Both the position numbers and the translations under genes were made by a program. Source: Saturnia japonica (lineage: Eukaryota; Arthropoda; Insecta; Lepidoptera; Saturniidae). Taken from it: DNA of 64,000 nucleotides. Every line of letters begins with the position of its first letter. Within the stretch, counting starts at the first letter, position 1. The stretch spans positions 14,344,501 through 14,408,500 of the forward strand of contig CM065321.1 in the NCBI GenBank assembly GCA_033032175.1, in the 5' to 3' direction. The notes under the pieces were generated by a model. It was not told the DNA's origin. It did not search any database and saw only the letters and a program-made list of their open reading frames with translations. Below, in pieces: positions 44,975 through 56,245 of the stretch.

Positions 44975-45155
44975 CGTGATGGTGGAGTGGCTTAGATAGA
45001 TGGAATATCGATTCGATGGCTGCAAGTTCGAGCCAACAAATTTTCACAATGGGAAATATTCTTGTAGTACCAATGTATGTGGGACTTGCCTTCCCTTGGG
45101 AAGAGGCCTTTGCCGAGTAGTTTTAAGACGCTTCGGCTTAAAGAAATGTATTACT
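44975..45155 (+). mobile_element. tRNA-derived SINE-like element, family S3
   Basis: A-box-like GGTGGAGTGGCTTAGATAGA (44981), B-box-like GCTGCAAGTTCGAGCCAACA (45019), then AATATTCTTGTAGTACCAAT and GGGAAGAGGCCTTTGCCGAG. The head and spacing fit a tRNA-derived SINE different from S1 and S2. The 63-codon frame at 45000-45191 is inside it. Confidence 0.6.
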
Positions 45156-45929
45156 CAAAAGAACATAGTTCATTTAATGAGAATAACATAAATGTATGTT
45201 ATAATTTATGAATATTAAAAACATCCAGTGAGTTAAAAAAAAAACAGAAAATAATTTTAGATACATTGATTGCCAAATATTAACATTAATAACGTTCAAA
45301 TAACGTTTCAAAGACTGACCAGAATGGAGTTGGTGTACTATACTTATAAGGTATGGTCTCAACTTTACTGTTTTACCGTGAACAGTTATTGAGTTAAGAA
45401 CTGAATACATTATTTGTAGACTTTTTTATATTGTTCAAAAACCGCATCGCAATTTATTCATAATAAAAAAAAAATAAAAAAAATTTTGCTATCAACTCTT
45501 GGTAATTTCTGCGCCTTATTTAAAAATAGTGTTCTGGTAAAGTAAAACCATTTTAATTTAATACTTATTAGTCACTTTTTGTAACATAGAGATAGTCCTC
45601 ATTACCTCTACTTACCATAGATAAGACGCTTTGTTCCGTATTTAAAATAGTAGGAAAAAATTTATATACATTTTTTGAAATAAAATTGATCGTTGCACGA
45701 ACATACGTATTTAGACTATAATTTAGATTAGATAGTTTCAAAATCAAATCATCAATTTGGCAAATTAGCAAGCATTCAAATTATGATATTGAAACTAGGT
45801 CTTATTTGCTTTGTAGGAACTATAAAGCGTAAAAATGTGAACATATTTATTATTGTAGTACAGCTGTACAGCGAAGTAACTCCTCTTTTCCTGAAGTTAT
45901 CTGATATTTTTAACCCATTGACGGTCGTT
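45156..45929. other. AT-rich stretch, nothing recognised
   Basis: Minus-strand frames of 67-78 codons here have no motif. Confidence 0.4.
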
Positions 45930-46150
45930 GATGTCAAGCCGTTCTACAAGCCTGTCGGAAGATGGATATACAATCGGAACGTGACAAACCAAAAGAGTAA
46001 CTGTGATGGTTTTATTACCATCTGCACGGTGCATATCTCTTCCACCAGCCTGATTACTGGCCGATCCTGGAACGTAACAAATATAAGCGTGCCACTATAG
46101 CGAGAGTTAACACCTGATGTGTGGTGGTCTCGATCCGCTCTGACACAATT
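45930..46150 (-). repeat. Dispersed repeat R3, copy 2
   Basis: On the minus strand GCGGATCGAGACCACCACAC, GATGGTAATAAAACCATCAC and CTTTTGGTTTGTCACGTTCC align loosely with 34728-34810. The overlapping frames on both strands (79-105 codons) lie in this GC-richer repeat and are not called genes. Confidence 0.45.
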
Positions 46151-46199
46151 AACCAGAAAATTAGATACATAGCCAGAAAACAAAGTATTGAGTATCTAC

Positions 46200-46486
46200 A
46201 ACAAATAAAATTATAGAGATTTGTCGATATGGTCTCATCACGCAAAAACTACTAGATACATTTTGATCATTTTTTTTTGTTTTACTCCTAAGATACCTAC
46301 TTGGTTTTATCAAAAATAAAAATTATCACGATATCTTCATTCGATAAAAAGTTATGAATATTTTAAGAGACTAAGTTTTTTATAATTAAGCATTACGCAT
46401 TCAGCGATGTGTTTTCATTCTGTGAAAAGGTGGGGATTTTAATATTAGTATAGATTAATGCGAACGAAGTCGCGAGCGGTTGTTAG
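46200..46486. mobile_element. Helitron-like termini in opposite orientations
   Basis: AATATTAGTATAGATT at 46441-46456 is a minus-strand Helitron 5' end (TCTATACTAATATT). It is followed directly by GCGAACGAAGTCGCGAGCGG then TTGTTAG|T (46460-46485), which looks like a plus-strand 3' end. It is unclear whether these are one rearranged element or two. Confidence 0.45.
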
Positions 46487-46571
46487 TGTATATATAAAAT
46501 ATCACCGGAGCAATTACACGGTAAGACTATTTAAGAAGACAGCAAAAAAAGGAATATGCTTTTATACAGTG

Positions 46572-46665
46572 CAAGAAAAGCGTAGGGTATGTGTGTCGGC
46601 TTAGTGCCAAGTCACTGCAGCGTTGTATTTTATGACCACGGCAGATGACGCCCAGCGCCTGAGAG
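46572..46665 (+). repeat. Dispersed repeat R4, copy 2
   Basis: See copy 1 at 44246-44335; same orientation, moderate identity. Confidence 0.6.
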
Positions 46666-46764
46666 AGACCGGAATACCATTGGAAATATATTTCACTGAA
46701 TAAAACATATAATTCTTATATCATTGTATTTTAAAACTGGTCATTTAATAAAAGACAAAGTAAT

Positions 46765-47025
46765 TATTTTGTACAGTGGTAGTGTGTACGGACATCGCGT
46801 CGTTTGACGTGAGTTCCAATCTTTTAGTAAAGATGAAGACTGTGATGAGACCATAGCTTTTTCTATTACCCGCCTGGCTAGCTACCACACTCAGATTGTA
46901 AATCTCTCACCGAACGCCTATAGAGCAGCTAGTCCTCCTACTAGGTATTGCGTGCTACCATCTTAGACCACATGGTCACATAGCATTAGGTGAGATTTTG
47001 TGAAACTTTTAATGAAAAAAAAAAA
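46765..47025 (+). mobile_element. tRNA-derived SINE, family S1, copy 5, with A tail
   Basis: Head CAGTGGTAGTGTGTACGGAC, GCGTCGTTTGACGTGAGTTC, body GACTGTGATGAGACCATAGC, CCGCCTGGCTAGCTACCACA, tail CATTAGGTGAGATTTTGTGA and an A run at 47014-47025, so this copy shows the 3' end of the family. Confidence 0.85.
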
Positions 47026-48517
47026 TATTTTTTTGATACTGACAGTTTTAAAAGCATTATGATTGTTTTGCTCTATTTTTATTTTGTAATGAAACCCCAA
47101 TTATGAAATATTCAATAGAGAAAATTCATAAAATAAGGAATAACAAGGTTTACTATGCAGAGTATGATTAATAAATAAACAAGAGTAATAACCAAATACA
47201 TTTATATGAAATGAGATTTTATAGACAGTGAAGTTTGAATCAAAGTTCCGCGACTTAAATACAAAAAATCTCGCGAACAATCGAAAGAAAATGCGACCTC
47301 ATTTAGCTTTTATATCCTTAATTTGCTCCACTTACAGTGAAACGTAAAAAGAACATTTCCTTATTCTTTGTCGCTTTTCAGCCCAATGAATTTGTAAAAA
47401 AAAACTCCGAGAATCATCGTAGTACTGCCTCTGTCCACGTGTGCGAAATATACGATTGAATTTCACGATCGTAGACGATGCGGTTAAGAAATAAGTTCGA
47501 AGTTAAACGGACTACATTGCTTGAGAATACAGACAATGCTTTATTGATAGTTTGGCGTGTCTATTAGTATTGTTAAGCGCTTAAATTTCACTGTAATATT
47601 TGTCTGTGTACCACAATTTTAACCGCAGAAATTCTCTTAAATAGTGCACTGCAGAAATGTTACTTTAATATTGTTTTTTTTTTTCCTTCTAAAGCCTGTC
47701 CATCTATTTTTATTAAGAAAGTATAAATAATAAAAATGACCACACAGTTGATTCATTTAAATCTACTTAAAATTTACTTCACACCGTATACGGGGAAAAC
47801 AAATTATGAAGTAATATTAATTAAAAATAATAATAATTAAAAAAACATATGTGCAGCTCATAAGCGGTTTAATTGGTCAGAATACATAGAAATAACCTTT
47901 ATTTTTGGCTTCCAACAAAAAAATTCCATTCATAATTATTATATTACAGATATAATAAAAAGTACAGCCAATTATAGGTTGCCCCGACTACTAATATAAC
48001 ATTTTTAATTATTGTGGTCTCACGCGCTTCATATTCAAATCATCCAATTTCATACTAAGTAACTTTTTAAATTATCTAATCTAATTAACAATCTATAAAA
48101 AAAATTTAATCGTAAACCAGCGGAATTCTAACAGTCAACCATTCGTGAATATAGTTGACACGTCACTATGCCAATTCAACGACGATCATAGTCGTGAAAT
48201 CAAGACTTACATTACTCGTGTATAATATATTTCTATCTCATTCTCTCAGAGGCCAAATTCTATAAATGTAGGTTCATTTTTCGTTTCAGCGCATCTTAAG
48301 TTACAACGGTACTAAGGAATTTTTACTTCAAAAATTTGAAAGTACTTTAAATTACTATTTATAATAAAATTTTAACAACGTTAAGAATTAAGATGACGAC
48401 ATAAAAACAAGTATTGCACAGGTAGTGCTATGTGGTATAATCACACAACGTTTTTTTATTATACCTCTGCATTGTTATAATTGAAAATTAACTCCACGTA
48501 TTATTATCTATCAATAT
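47026..48517. other. Unique AT-rich DNA
   Basis: No gene or repeat recognised in about 1.5 kb. Confidence 0.45.
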
Positions 48518-48690
48518 CTGAGCGACCGAGCTGCGCTTAGTGTCTTATAAAGGACAAGGAATACTTAGAATATATGTATAACATTATCTAAATACAAAAT
48601 TTCCTCCAAATCGTTGAAGCCATTTCCGAGAAATCAATTACATATATAAAAATTGTTCACCTAATAGTATTAGATTATAACTATTAATGA
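48518..48690 (-). repeat. Dispersed repeat R2, copy 3
   Basis: Minus strand: AATACTATTAGGTGAACAAT, TGATTTCTCGGAAATGGCTT, CAACGATTTGGAGGAAATTT, TGTATTTAGATAATGTTATA, and further 3' AGCGCAGCTCGGTCGCTCAG, which the other copies lack. Confidence 0.6.
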
Positions 48691-49139
48691 TCATATTCGA
48701 GCCCTTTAAGATACCTTTTGTTAGTGTGCCTTGTGAAAAACCTATGCACCATTTACTTTATCTGGCAATGGACATACACGATGTAATAATAGGGTACTCA
48801 TAGAATTAACGATGTATATTCTAATAAAAGATATATCGTTACTTAGCGTAACGTTCTTCCGTATGTTTACATTTTACGCGTTACCCAGTCTACATATATC
48901 TTCACAAATTTTGATTTATGTTCGTTCGTAACAAGAGTTTTCTTGATATGGAGCAAAATAAAGATCAAAGTTGAACCATAAATTTCATATTACACGCATA
49001 CAAGTCTTCTAAAAACGAAAAGAATGATTTAAAAAAGAAATACGACTTGAGAGAATTCCTTAAAAGATAGCTTTTTTGTATAATTAGTTTCATATAAAAA
49101 TATTACGTTACAGTCTAATACATTTTGTTGAAAACTTTT

Positions 49140-49335
49140 ATATATACTTAATATAATAAAGTGGAAAAGTTTTTGTTAGTTTATTTAAACATGCTATTCG
49201 CTGGAACTACCAGGCACATGGCTTTAAATTATACGAGGGTGAATTATTTCTATAAAATAAAAATCTAATCTGGCTGGTAGTTTCAGAGATAAACGCGTTC
49301 AAACAAACAATCTCTTTATAATCTTACTATATATA
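49140..49335. mobile_element. Two Helitron 5' ends head-to-head (foldback-like)
   Basis: The left arm reads CTTAATATAATAAAGTGGAA ... GCTGGAACTACCAGGC on the plus strand. The right arm read on the minus strand is AGTAAGATTATAAAGAGATT ... CTCTGAAACTACCAGCC. Both match the Helitron 5' region seen at 1824, 15530, 35838 and 38128. The outer ends point away from each other and the bodies meet near 49250, giving imperfect inverted arms of about 90 bp with no 3' ends between. Confidence 0.7.
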
Positions 49336-49740
49336 AATATATGTATTTCAGTTTTTGGTTATTTTGTGGTGGCTATGCTTAGCTTGGAATAAAATGGCCA
49401 CAAGCAAGATGACCCCCTTAATATTAAATATTATTGTAATTAAAGGAACTAACTTCAAGATTTAAGAACATTCATATCAGATTCTAAGAAGTCATCCGTT
49501 GCCACATGAAAATAACTTTTTACATGATTCTATATGTGATAATCTTTCCGTATCACGTGGAAAATTATTACCACTGTTATCTATGTACACACAATGATTG
49601 AGATTTGCCGTTGTGCGCGTAGCTCGTAGAAATTACTAGATGATAGATTTAGATTTTCTTTTATTGTATCCCGATATCTTATCTTATAAGCGTTATGCGT
49701 TCTTCTATCTTTCACGCGAGCGAAGTCGCGGGTACAGCTA
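49336..49740 (+). mobile_element. Helitron-like 3' end
   Basis: Ends in CACGCGAGCGAAGTCGCGGG then TACAGCTAG followed by T (CTAG at 49737-49740), the classic lepidopteran 3' terminus with a short GC-rich potential hairpin. The 5' limit is uncertain; the head-to-head ends just upstream may belong to it. Confidence 0.6.
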
Positions 49741-49741
49741 G

Positions 49742-50908
49742 TTTATTATAATAATTTAACTTTCTAATCAACTAATCTAATTACTTTATAATTTTCAATT
49801 AGTACATTTTAGTTTCTTTTTTGGAATAATTGTTTTTGAAATTTATTAAAAATAAAATATTGTTCCGTTTAAGTGCTATGGTGTTTATTTTAATTGTGTA
49901 AGTTTCGATTTTTCATGTTTTAATAAACTTTTCAATTTACACAACTAATTTACCAGAACAAAATTCACAGATTTTTTAATTAGAATTGAATAAAGAGCTT
50001 TATGACGATTTTACTGTCGACATTTTATTAGGACATAAATTCCTTGAATATATTTTTATTAATAAGGTCATCTGTTAAACTATTTGCATATTTTGCTTCA
50101 AAAGCGGAGAACATAAGCTTTAATATGATTTTGCTCACACGCTCGTTAGCTTCGGTGGAGTCAACGTGGATCTGAGGATCGTTGAATGGCGAAACAAGAT
50201 TAATCGATTGTGGTCTTTAAGCGATACGTCTCATCTGCAAAATAGTTTTTAATTTATTGATTTCTTTTATTATTTGTTTATCAAACACACCACTAAAATC
50301 GGGTCTACGGGCTCGACTGCATCTCCTTTATCGTTTTAGTTTCGTACTAACCTTGCACTTTTTGATTTTTCTTCTTTTCTTCAATTAGTTTCTGATTTAA
50401 TATTTTCAAATTCATTTTAACAATTAATAACACACGTTTTTCTGTTGCAGAAAGACGAAAAAACTGTTAATCTGTTTCAAGCTGAAATAGAAAAAAATTA
50501 CTGGTAAATTAAATTTTAATATGTTGTTTGATTCATTCGTTTTGCTGAAGAACGAAGGAGAAGATATAGCGTTACCACAAAATCACCTTTAAGAAATAAT
50601 ATATAATGATGCTGAAATCAAAATCATTTCATTGTAAATTAAAGGAAAAAAGAACTCCTAAAGACAAACGCCTTCGAGAATTTCAAGGGAGCGGCAATCT
50701 CAAGGCCCTAAAGTAAAATGAAGCGAGTCTCCGAAGTACTCACTTTCAGCGGCAGTTAGCGTTAATGGCAAGCATTCCGCGGCCCAAATTCCACGTTTGC
50801 CAATTCCCTGAGAAATTTCTTATACGACACGAGCGAGTAACATTGTTTTTCAAGAGAAAAAGCTATTCGTTCTGTGTATTAAATTAATTGTTTTATAATT
50901 ATAGAGTA
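49742..50908. other. Unique DNA with a candidate small exon and a GC-rich island
   Basis: See 50451-50503. A GC-richer island lies at 50640-50830 (TTTCAGCGGCAGTTAGCG; GCATTCCGCGGCCCAAATTC) with no recognised frame. Confidence 0.4.
50451..50503 (+). CDS. Candidate small internal exon (speculative)
   Basis: A textbook acceptor, CACACGTTTTTCTGTTGCAG, precedes 53 nt open only in frame 1 (KDEKTVNLFQAEIEKNY), followed by a donor-like ACTG|GTAAAT. Two other frames have stops. The peptide is charged and plausible but unrecognised; 53-nt open stretches are common by chance, so the acceptor is the main support. Confidence 0.2.
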
Positions 50909-51100
50909 CTAGCAACCGAAAGGAATTTCGTCCGATTTAATTGCGATATAAAATTTAATAACAATAAAACGATGCCTATAGCACTCAGGGATAATATAGC
51001 TTCTTATTAGAGAAAGCGTTTTTAGAATCTGATCATTAGTTTTGGAAATTACCTGCCATAAACATCTTTACAAACTTTACCTCTTTACGAGTAGTAGTTA
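50909..51100 (-). mobile_element. Helitron-like element, CTAG-ended
   Basis: Starts (plus coordinates) with CTAGCAACCG at 50909, carries ATGCCTATAGCACTCAGGGA, a motif I know from lepidopteran Helitrons, and ends near CTTTACCTCTTTACGAGTAG. No second copy in the window. Confidence 0.5.
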
Positions 51101-51918
51101 AACATGATCGTGAACAAAAATGCATAGCAAATATTTACACCAATATTTTTGTTAAAAACAAAAACGAAGCTGTTTTGGTGTGTACAATGTGATAATATAT
51201 TTTTGTCTTTTTCTAGATATACCTATTCTGTTTGATGCTTGTTTGGTCTTAATCACATCTGATGGGAAGTTAAGATACGTGAAGGGGCACTGATTCACAC
51301 TTCTTATGAATACCTTATAATTGAATGATTTTGGATAAAAAAACGCAGGTTATAATTTAAAACACGTTTAAAGAAGATTATTTCAAATAAGAAAGTTAAT
51401 TAACACGTGTCGTTCTTTCTTTGATGCCGCTATTACAGTTCGTAATAACTTATTGATTTAATATTAATAGCTTAGTCCATACAAAGTTATTTCTCTGTTT
51501 AATCCCAGGATAATGACACTCGAGCAAACTTTTTTACTTTATAATCTATATCCACTACTAACATGTGCATATATTTTCAGTTTTTCTGAACGAATTATAA
51601 AATAAACTAAGAGCCTTTTAAAATTATTAAACTTCAGCAGACATCTAGCACTCAAAGATGAACATAATAAGATTAAAGGCAATAAATATTCCTTCGTTAT
51701 ATTATTATATAATAAAATATTAAAATTGGTCAAGTTATAAAGGTGTAAACAGAAGAATACGAAATTATGATTTTACATTTAAGTGTAATCAGTCCTAAAT
51801 AATATAGTTGTCCCTCTCGCATTTTTTTAGGTTATTCGGGAGTATCACGACAGATAGAGATTTCCGTTAAAACGTATTCTTCAAATTCTTTGCAGATTGC
51901 ATTTCCTCATAATATACA
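51101..51918. other. AT-rich stretch with a short repeat fragment at 51225-51310
   Basis: TGTTTGATGCTTGTTTGGTC then CACATCTGATGGGAAG recalls a lepidopteran repeat; too short to be sure. Otherwise nothing recognised. Confidence 0.35.
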
Positions 51919-52656
51919 TAGGCTGAAATAAAAGTATCGGGAATGGAATATTTCCACGGTTCCTGTCATATTAAAATCTTTTTAATTGAAAACTCCTTGG
52001 TTTTAAAAATCGAATACAATTTATTTATTTCAAAAAAGATTCTCGGTCTTGTCACAAGGTTTTGTCAAACTTGTTTAGTCGTTGAGAAAATGGAATTGAC
52101 TCGAGAAAATTCAAGAGCGATAATTTATTATGACTTTCGAAGTGGTTTAACACAAAAACAGTGTGTTGACTGGATGATTTCTGCATTTGGTGATGAAGTC
52201 CCATCCAAAACCACAATTTATCGCTGGTTTGCTGAATTTCAACGTGGACGTGTCAAGCTCAGTGATGATCCTCGTCAAGGTCGTCCAAAAACTGCAGTCA
52301 CCCAAGAAAACGTTGATGCTGTGCATAAGCTGATTGAGGAAGATCGACATGTAACATACCGCGAAATTGAGGCAACTTTAGACATTGGCATGAGTCAAAT
52401 ACAAATAATCTTGCATGAACAATTAGGTGTAAAAAAGTTGTTTTCCCGATGGATACCGCATTCGCTCTGTGAAGACCAAAAAGCGGCTCACGTTACTTGG
52501 TGCGTCATAACTCTCGAAACTCGTAATTTGTAACATAGAAAAACTGATATGTTAGAAACTCATTATATAATTTAATCTATATTAATAAATTTGTAGTTAT
52601 GTCGGTTCATTTAATATTTTTTCAAAATTTCCCGATATAATGACTATATGCACGAT
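51919..52656 (+). mobile_element. mariner-type DNA transposon, internally deleted
   Basis: The left end reads CATAGGCTGAAATAAAAGTA then TCGGGAAT. The right end, reversed, reads CATATAGTCATTATATCGGG, so the ends share CATA and ATCGGGAA with a ~9-bp gap between, consistent with a degraded terminal inverted repeat. Between them lies only the N-terminal part of a transposase. About 740 bp against the ~1.3 kb of full mariners, so a central and C-terminal deletion is inferred. Confidence 0.75.
52090..52533 (+). pseudogene. mariner transposase, N-terminal half only
   Basis: From the ATG at 52090 the frame reads MELTRENSRAIIYYDFRSGL, TQKQCVDWMISAFGDEVPSK, TTIYRWFAEFQRGRVKLSDD, GRPKTAVTQENVDAVHKL and ATLDIGMSQIQIILHEQLGV. 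These are the two helix-turn-helix units of a mariner DNA-binding domain with the GRPKT hinge. It continues SRWIPHSL and runs into an unrelated tail (CVITLETRNL) and TAA after 147 codons. Full transposases have about 345 residues, so the entire DDD catalytic domain is gone. I chose the ATG at 52090 rather than the upstream in-frame start at 51943 because MELTREN is the usual N-terminus of this lepidopteran lineage. Such a fragment could still bind mariner ends but cannot cut. Confidence 0.9.
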
Positions 52657-53314
52657 ACTGATTACGAATATGCCATTTTTTTTGTCTGTCTGGCTGTTTG
52701 TATGTCCGGATTTAACTTAAAATGCTTATGCTTATAAAATTTTGTACACAGGATGCTTATGTCTTGGTCAATTGATAGGGTATAAGAATTTTCAATATTA
52801 CTTGCTTAAATCGTAAAAAAAATCCAAAAATAATTATTTTCGTTAATTCTTGAATTCCATGAATTTGAGACTTTTCATTAACATATTTAGAAATCGTAAA
52901 AAAAAAACATTAATTCTTTACTGATTTTGATGAAATTTTCTAGAAGGGAAGTATTGGTAATTAAATAATTGATGGGGTATATAACCATTGTCAATATTAC
53001 TACTAGAAATCGTAAAAAAAAGAGTAAAATTTTGATTAATTCTCAAGCCATTCTGATCAAATTTTGTAGAGGGAAGCTTATATCATACCATAATTGAGAG
53101 AATATAAGAATCGTTAAGAATACATTAGAAATCGTAGAATAGAATAATAATGCTCAACAGATTTTGATGAAAATTGTACTCTGGAAATACATGCCATTCC
53201 TTAATAATTGACACGGCATATGAATTGTCAACAATATGAGCAAAAATAAAATTAATGGGTGTAAATAACTACTGCGTAGTAACAAACGCGTGCGGAGCCG
53301 CGGGCACACCGCTA
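52657..53314 (+). mobile_element. Helitron-like element, family H5, main copy with internal tandem units
   Basis: Starts near ACGAATATGCCATTTTTTTT and ends GCGTGCGGAGCCGCGGGCAC then ACCGCTAG followed by T. The inside is a decayed tandem array: AAATCGTA recurs at 52808, 52891, 53007 and 53129, each unit also holding GATTTTGATGAAATTTT..GAAG and ATAATTGA..G..TATAA.AATTGTCAA. Units are about 85-125 bp. The 5' limit may overlap the mariner 3' end. Confidence 0.65.
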
Positions 53315-55489
53315 GTTAAACTATTAACATATACATCACGGACTACTAACTTTAGTGAGATAGTTTTGTTACGATTATGAAAAAAAAAATCTACAGTACT
53401 CAAATAACTTTCACTTCTAAAACATTTTCCCAACATCAAAAGTTGTCGCAATATCTACTATAAATCTTTTCCAGTAATTCATTAAAAAGGAACTCGACAA
53501 AGTAAATTGTACAAATCCCGGGCCTTTTCCTCCATATAGCACATAACTGTAATACTTACATTTAAATAACAAATCATAATATACGGTAGAAAGTTTTAAT
53601 GGCCTATTTACACGTGTCAGTCGTAGAGGTGGAAATTCGCAAACTTATAATATATGTCATTATATTCAACTCAGCAATAGAGATTTTATGTGTTGTCTAA
53701 ATGACAAGCGAAAGCTATTTTTAGATTACGGACAATAAAATAAAAAAAATTATAATGTACTACAAGATCATTATCATTTATAATACTTGAAAATCCATAT
53801 CCATCAACTTTTGTATGTAGTCTTAACATGAGACAAATTATTCTCATACGATAATAGGTTTATATTCGGTTAAAATCACACCTGATTTTTAATGTCAATG
53901 GCTTAAGACGGTAACACGTTAAGTCTAGAAACGAAAGCTTATAAATGTTGCTGGGCAAAAGGTTATCGACGAAGGAAACGAGCTTATTTGCCCAACCATT
54001 TTAAACAATGAGAAATCTATAGTTTTATAATTTTCCTATTTCTATTACTTCTGCTACATTGTGTTACTTTGAGAATATTTATCGAGATGTTTAGGGTTTT
54101 CTTAAAACGATTTTCTGCATATTCCGATAATAACTATTACGCCCGTGTATCCGCTCAGTAAAATATATAGAAAAATTCACTTCATTCTCAATCAACCGTT
54201 AATCTTGGATTGTTCTAAAAGAAGATAACGCTTTTGATGCTGGAATCTATTGTAAATAAGAAACAAAATTATACTAACAGGAAACATAACCTAAGTAATG
54301 GAAGCTGCATACTCAATCTGTAGTGGAGTGAAATATTCGAAGTAAAATTTCCCAAAGCAGTATATTAAATACACTTAAACAAGTCCTTAGCGTCACACAT
54401 CACACCAACGTTGATAACCAAATTGGAAAGGAAAAAAATATGCAGTAAACGTGCATGTCACGCCTGACGCTGTAGCATAGTACGATCAATAAAATTTTGA
54501 TGTTTAATATTAAGCTATTTTACTTCACTATTAATTTTATTGTACCCGTTATTTTTAAGATCGATAAAATATTGTAAATCGCTTGCAACATGAACCATAA
54601 TATCACTTGAAAATTGTTACGTACAACCCTCTGCGACATAGCGGTTACATTGTTTGAGGAAATTGAAATTTTCACGGCGCTGCACAAAGCACTAGGAAAT
54701 ATCAGTCAAGTCGACTGCTATGAAGTGTTCTCTCACATCCAGAACGATTGTGACGTTGTCGACTGTTTTGACACAATCAGAATGTACTTACATGAAAAGT
54801 CAATTTTGATATAAAGGAACTCCTTAACTACAAACACGAGTAATTGTATAACTTTTATTTTGTTTAATTTGTTACAGTAATGTATGTCGCTTAATAAAAT
54901 ATTTGAATACGTAACATATTTTGCTTGTAAATGTAATGAGGGAAATAATTTTACACCCGTTGGTATTAATAATGCCATTGATTGCCGTGAAGAAGTTTTA
55001 TTCGAATTTCACACAGTTACAAATTACACGAACTCACAACACTGTTATTTATTTCACTGTGGTTTCGCTTCTTTTATTGCTCGTTATTATCGCTTTATAA
55101 TTAAAAACTAAACTTCCTCAACGCCGCCTCTGAGTCGCTTATATACCTACACTAAACGACCGCAGAAACATCGTGAAGAGTCGCGACTTTTCTTGATGTT
55201 TACTTTCAATGCCTACTCGATGACGTAATCGAGGCGATAAGCACTATACATTTGTGTGTAAACTGTGATGTTTACACAAACATGCGCCGCGGTTGTTTAC
55301 GACGCAAACATTATTTCGAAGTGCTGAGAAGTTTGTAGTTGCTTCGAGATATTTCGGCAACAAGATTTTTCTATATTTTTAATCAGGTTGTAACAGGTCG
55401 TAACAATAATAAAGCATGAGCTTTTTCTCGAAATATTTGTATAATGAACTGACTATTATTTTTATAGTAGCTCGGCACATTAATAGTAC
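53315..55489. other. Unique DNA, possible regulatory island at 55110-55340
   Basis: Frames at 54614-54814 (LCDIAVTLFEEIEIFTALHK) and 54884-55111 (FACKCNEGNNFTPVGINNAI) follow each other on the plus strand but have no recognised domain. 55130-55340 is GC-richer with a TATA-like CGCTTATATACCTACAC at 55137 and GAAGAGTCGCGACTTTTC. No gene can be tied to it. Confidence 0.3.
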
Positions 55490-55625
55490 TGTCAGTGATG
55501 GTAAGCATATCACAGTCAAAACACAACGGTGACAACCAAGAAATCTAAATCAATCAATGGTCGCCGCTGTCATACCTGCCTGCATAAATATCTCTTCACG
55601 TTACGCTTGTCGTAAGAAGGAGGAT
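55490..55625 (+). repeat. Dispersed repeat R5, copy 1
   Basis: ACCAAGAAATCTAAATCAAT, CAATGGTCGCCGCTGTCATA, CCTGCCTGCATAAATATCTC and TTCACGTTACGCTTGTCG match, on the opposite strand, the sequence at 59380-59510. Confidence 0.7.
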
Positions 55626-55689
55626 TCGTTTGTTTTGTATTTATGTTTTACAATTGTTATTGCAAAAAAGGAACTATCCAGGATTATGC

Positions 55690-56022
55690 AGTCCTGTATC
55701 ACTGCGACCAATAAGTTCTACTATGATCGCTCCACTATACTAAGAACACCACCTAGTCCTATAGTCTTAAATTACTAGAGGGATTTTTTGGCAGACATCA
55801 ACTCTATCTCTTCTGGAAGCAGTAGGTGCTTGCTCAGGATCCGGTTGCGTTTAGGTCTCAGTGAGTCACACTCACACAGAAGGTGCTTTGGAGTTTCATC
55901 TACACTTTCACAGAATCTCAACTCTTTTGCTCCCTGGACTCTGATGTTAAACTTTTGTTTATTCAAACTATAGTGTCCAGTGAGTACTTTCGCCGAAGAC
56001 CCGTAACTGAGTCCTATTGAGC
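55690..56022 (-). pseudogene. LINE C-terminus after RNase H (jockey/R1/I-like), with 3' UTR
   Basis: Minus strand: LSYGSSAKVLTGHYSLNK (56020-55960), then FCESVDETPKHLLCECDSLR and LLLPEEIELMSAKKSL, TAA or equivalent stop at 55775. LTGH..LN..... CxxC-like and HLLCEC form the C-terminal segment that follows RNase H in several APE-type LINEs. About 85 bp of 3' UTR with ACTTATTGGTCGCAGTGATA follow. 5'-truncated near 56022, no frameshift in what remains. A different family from 11741-12410. Confidence 0.8.
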
Positions 56023-56159
56023 ATCATGGTTTTTATATTATATTTTAGTACATTAATTTAATTGAGTTGTTTAGATTTAAATGGTAAGAATGAGACAGAT
56101 GGAGAAACTTATAAATGAGACCAGCAGTTTGTATTCTTACCAAAAAAAAAAAACGAGAT

Positions 56160-56245
56160 TCTTTATTATTCTGTAACAGATTTTAGAAAGCGCTTATTAT
56201 AAAGTTGGTCTTCAAAATTATTAAAGAATATGAAGCGTTATGGAA
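56160..56245 (+). repeat. 86-bp exact repeat, copy 1
   Basis: TCTTTATTATTCTGTAACAG ... GAAGCGTTATGGAA is identical base for base, by eye, to 61598-61683, same strand, 5.4 kb away. Flanks are unrelated. No open frame of note. Confidence 0.9.

Noticed and set aside
45783..46245. Overlapping frames of 63-105 codons on both strands
   Set aside because: They coincide with dispersed repeat R3 and open on both strands because stops are locally rare; no motif.
52147..52350. 67-codon minus frame
   Set aside because: Antisense shadow of the mariner transposase frame.
36671..54814. Relation between the frames at 36671-36886 and 54614-54814
   Set aside because: Only about 20 bases look alike; too weak to call a repeat or family.
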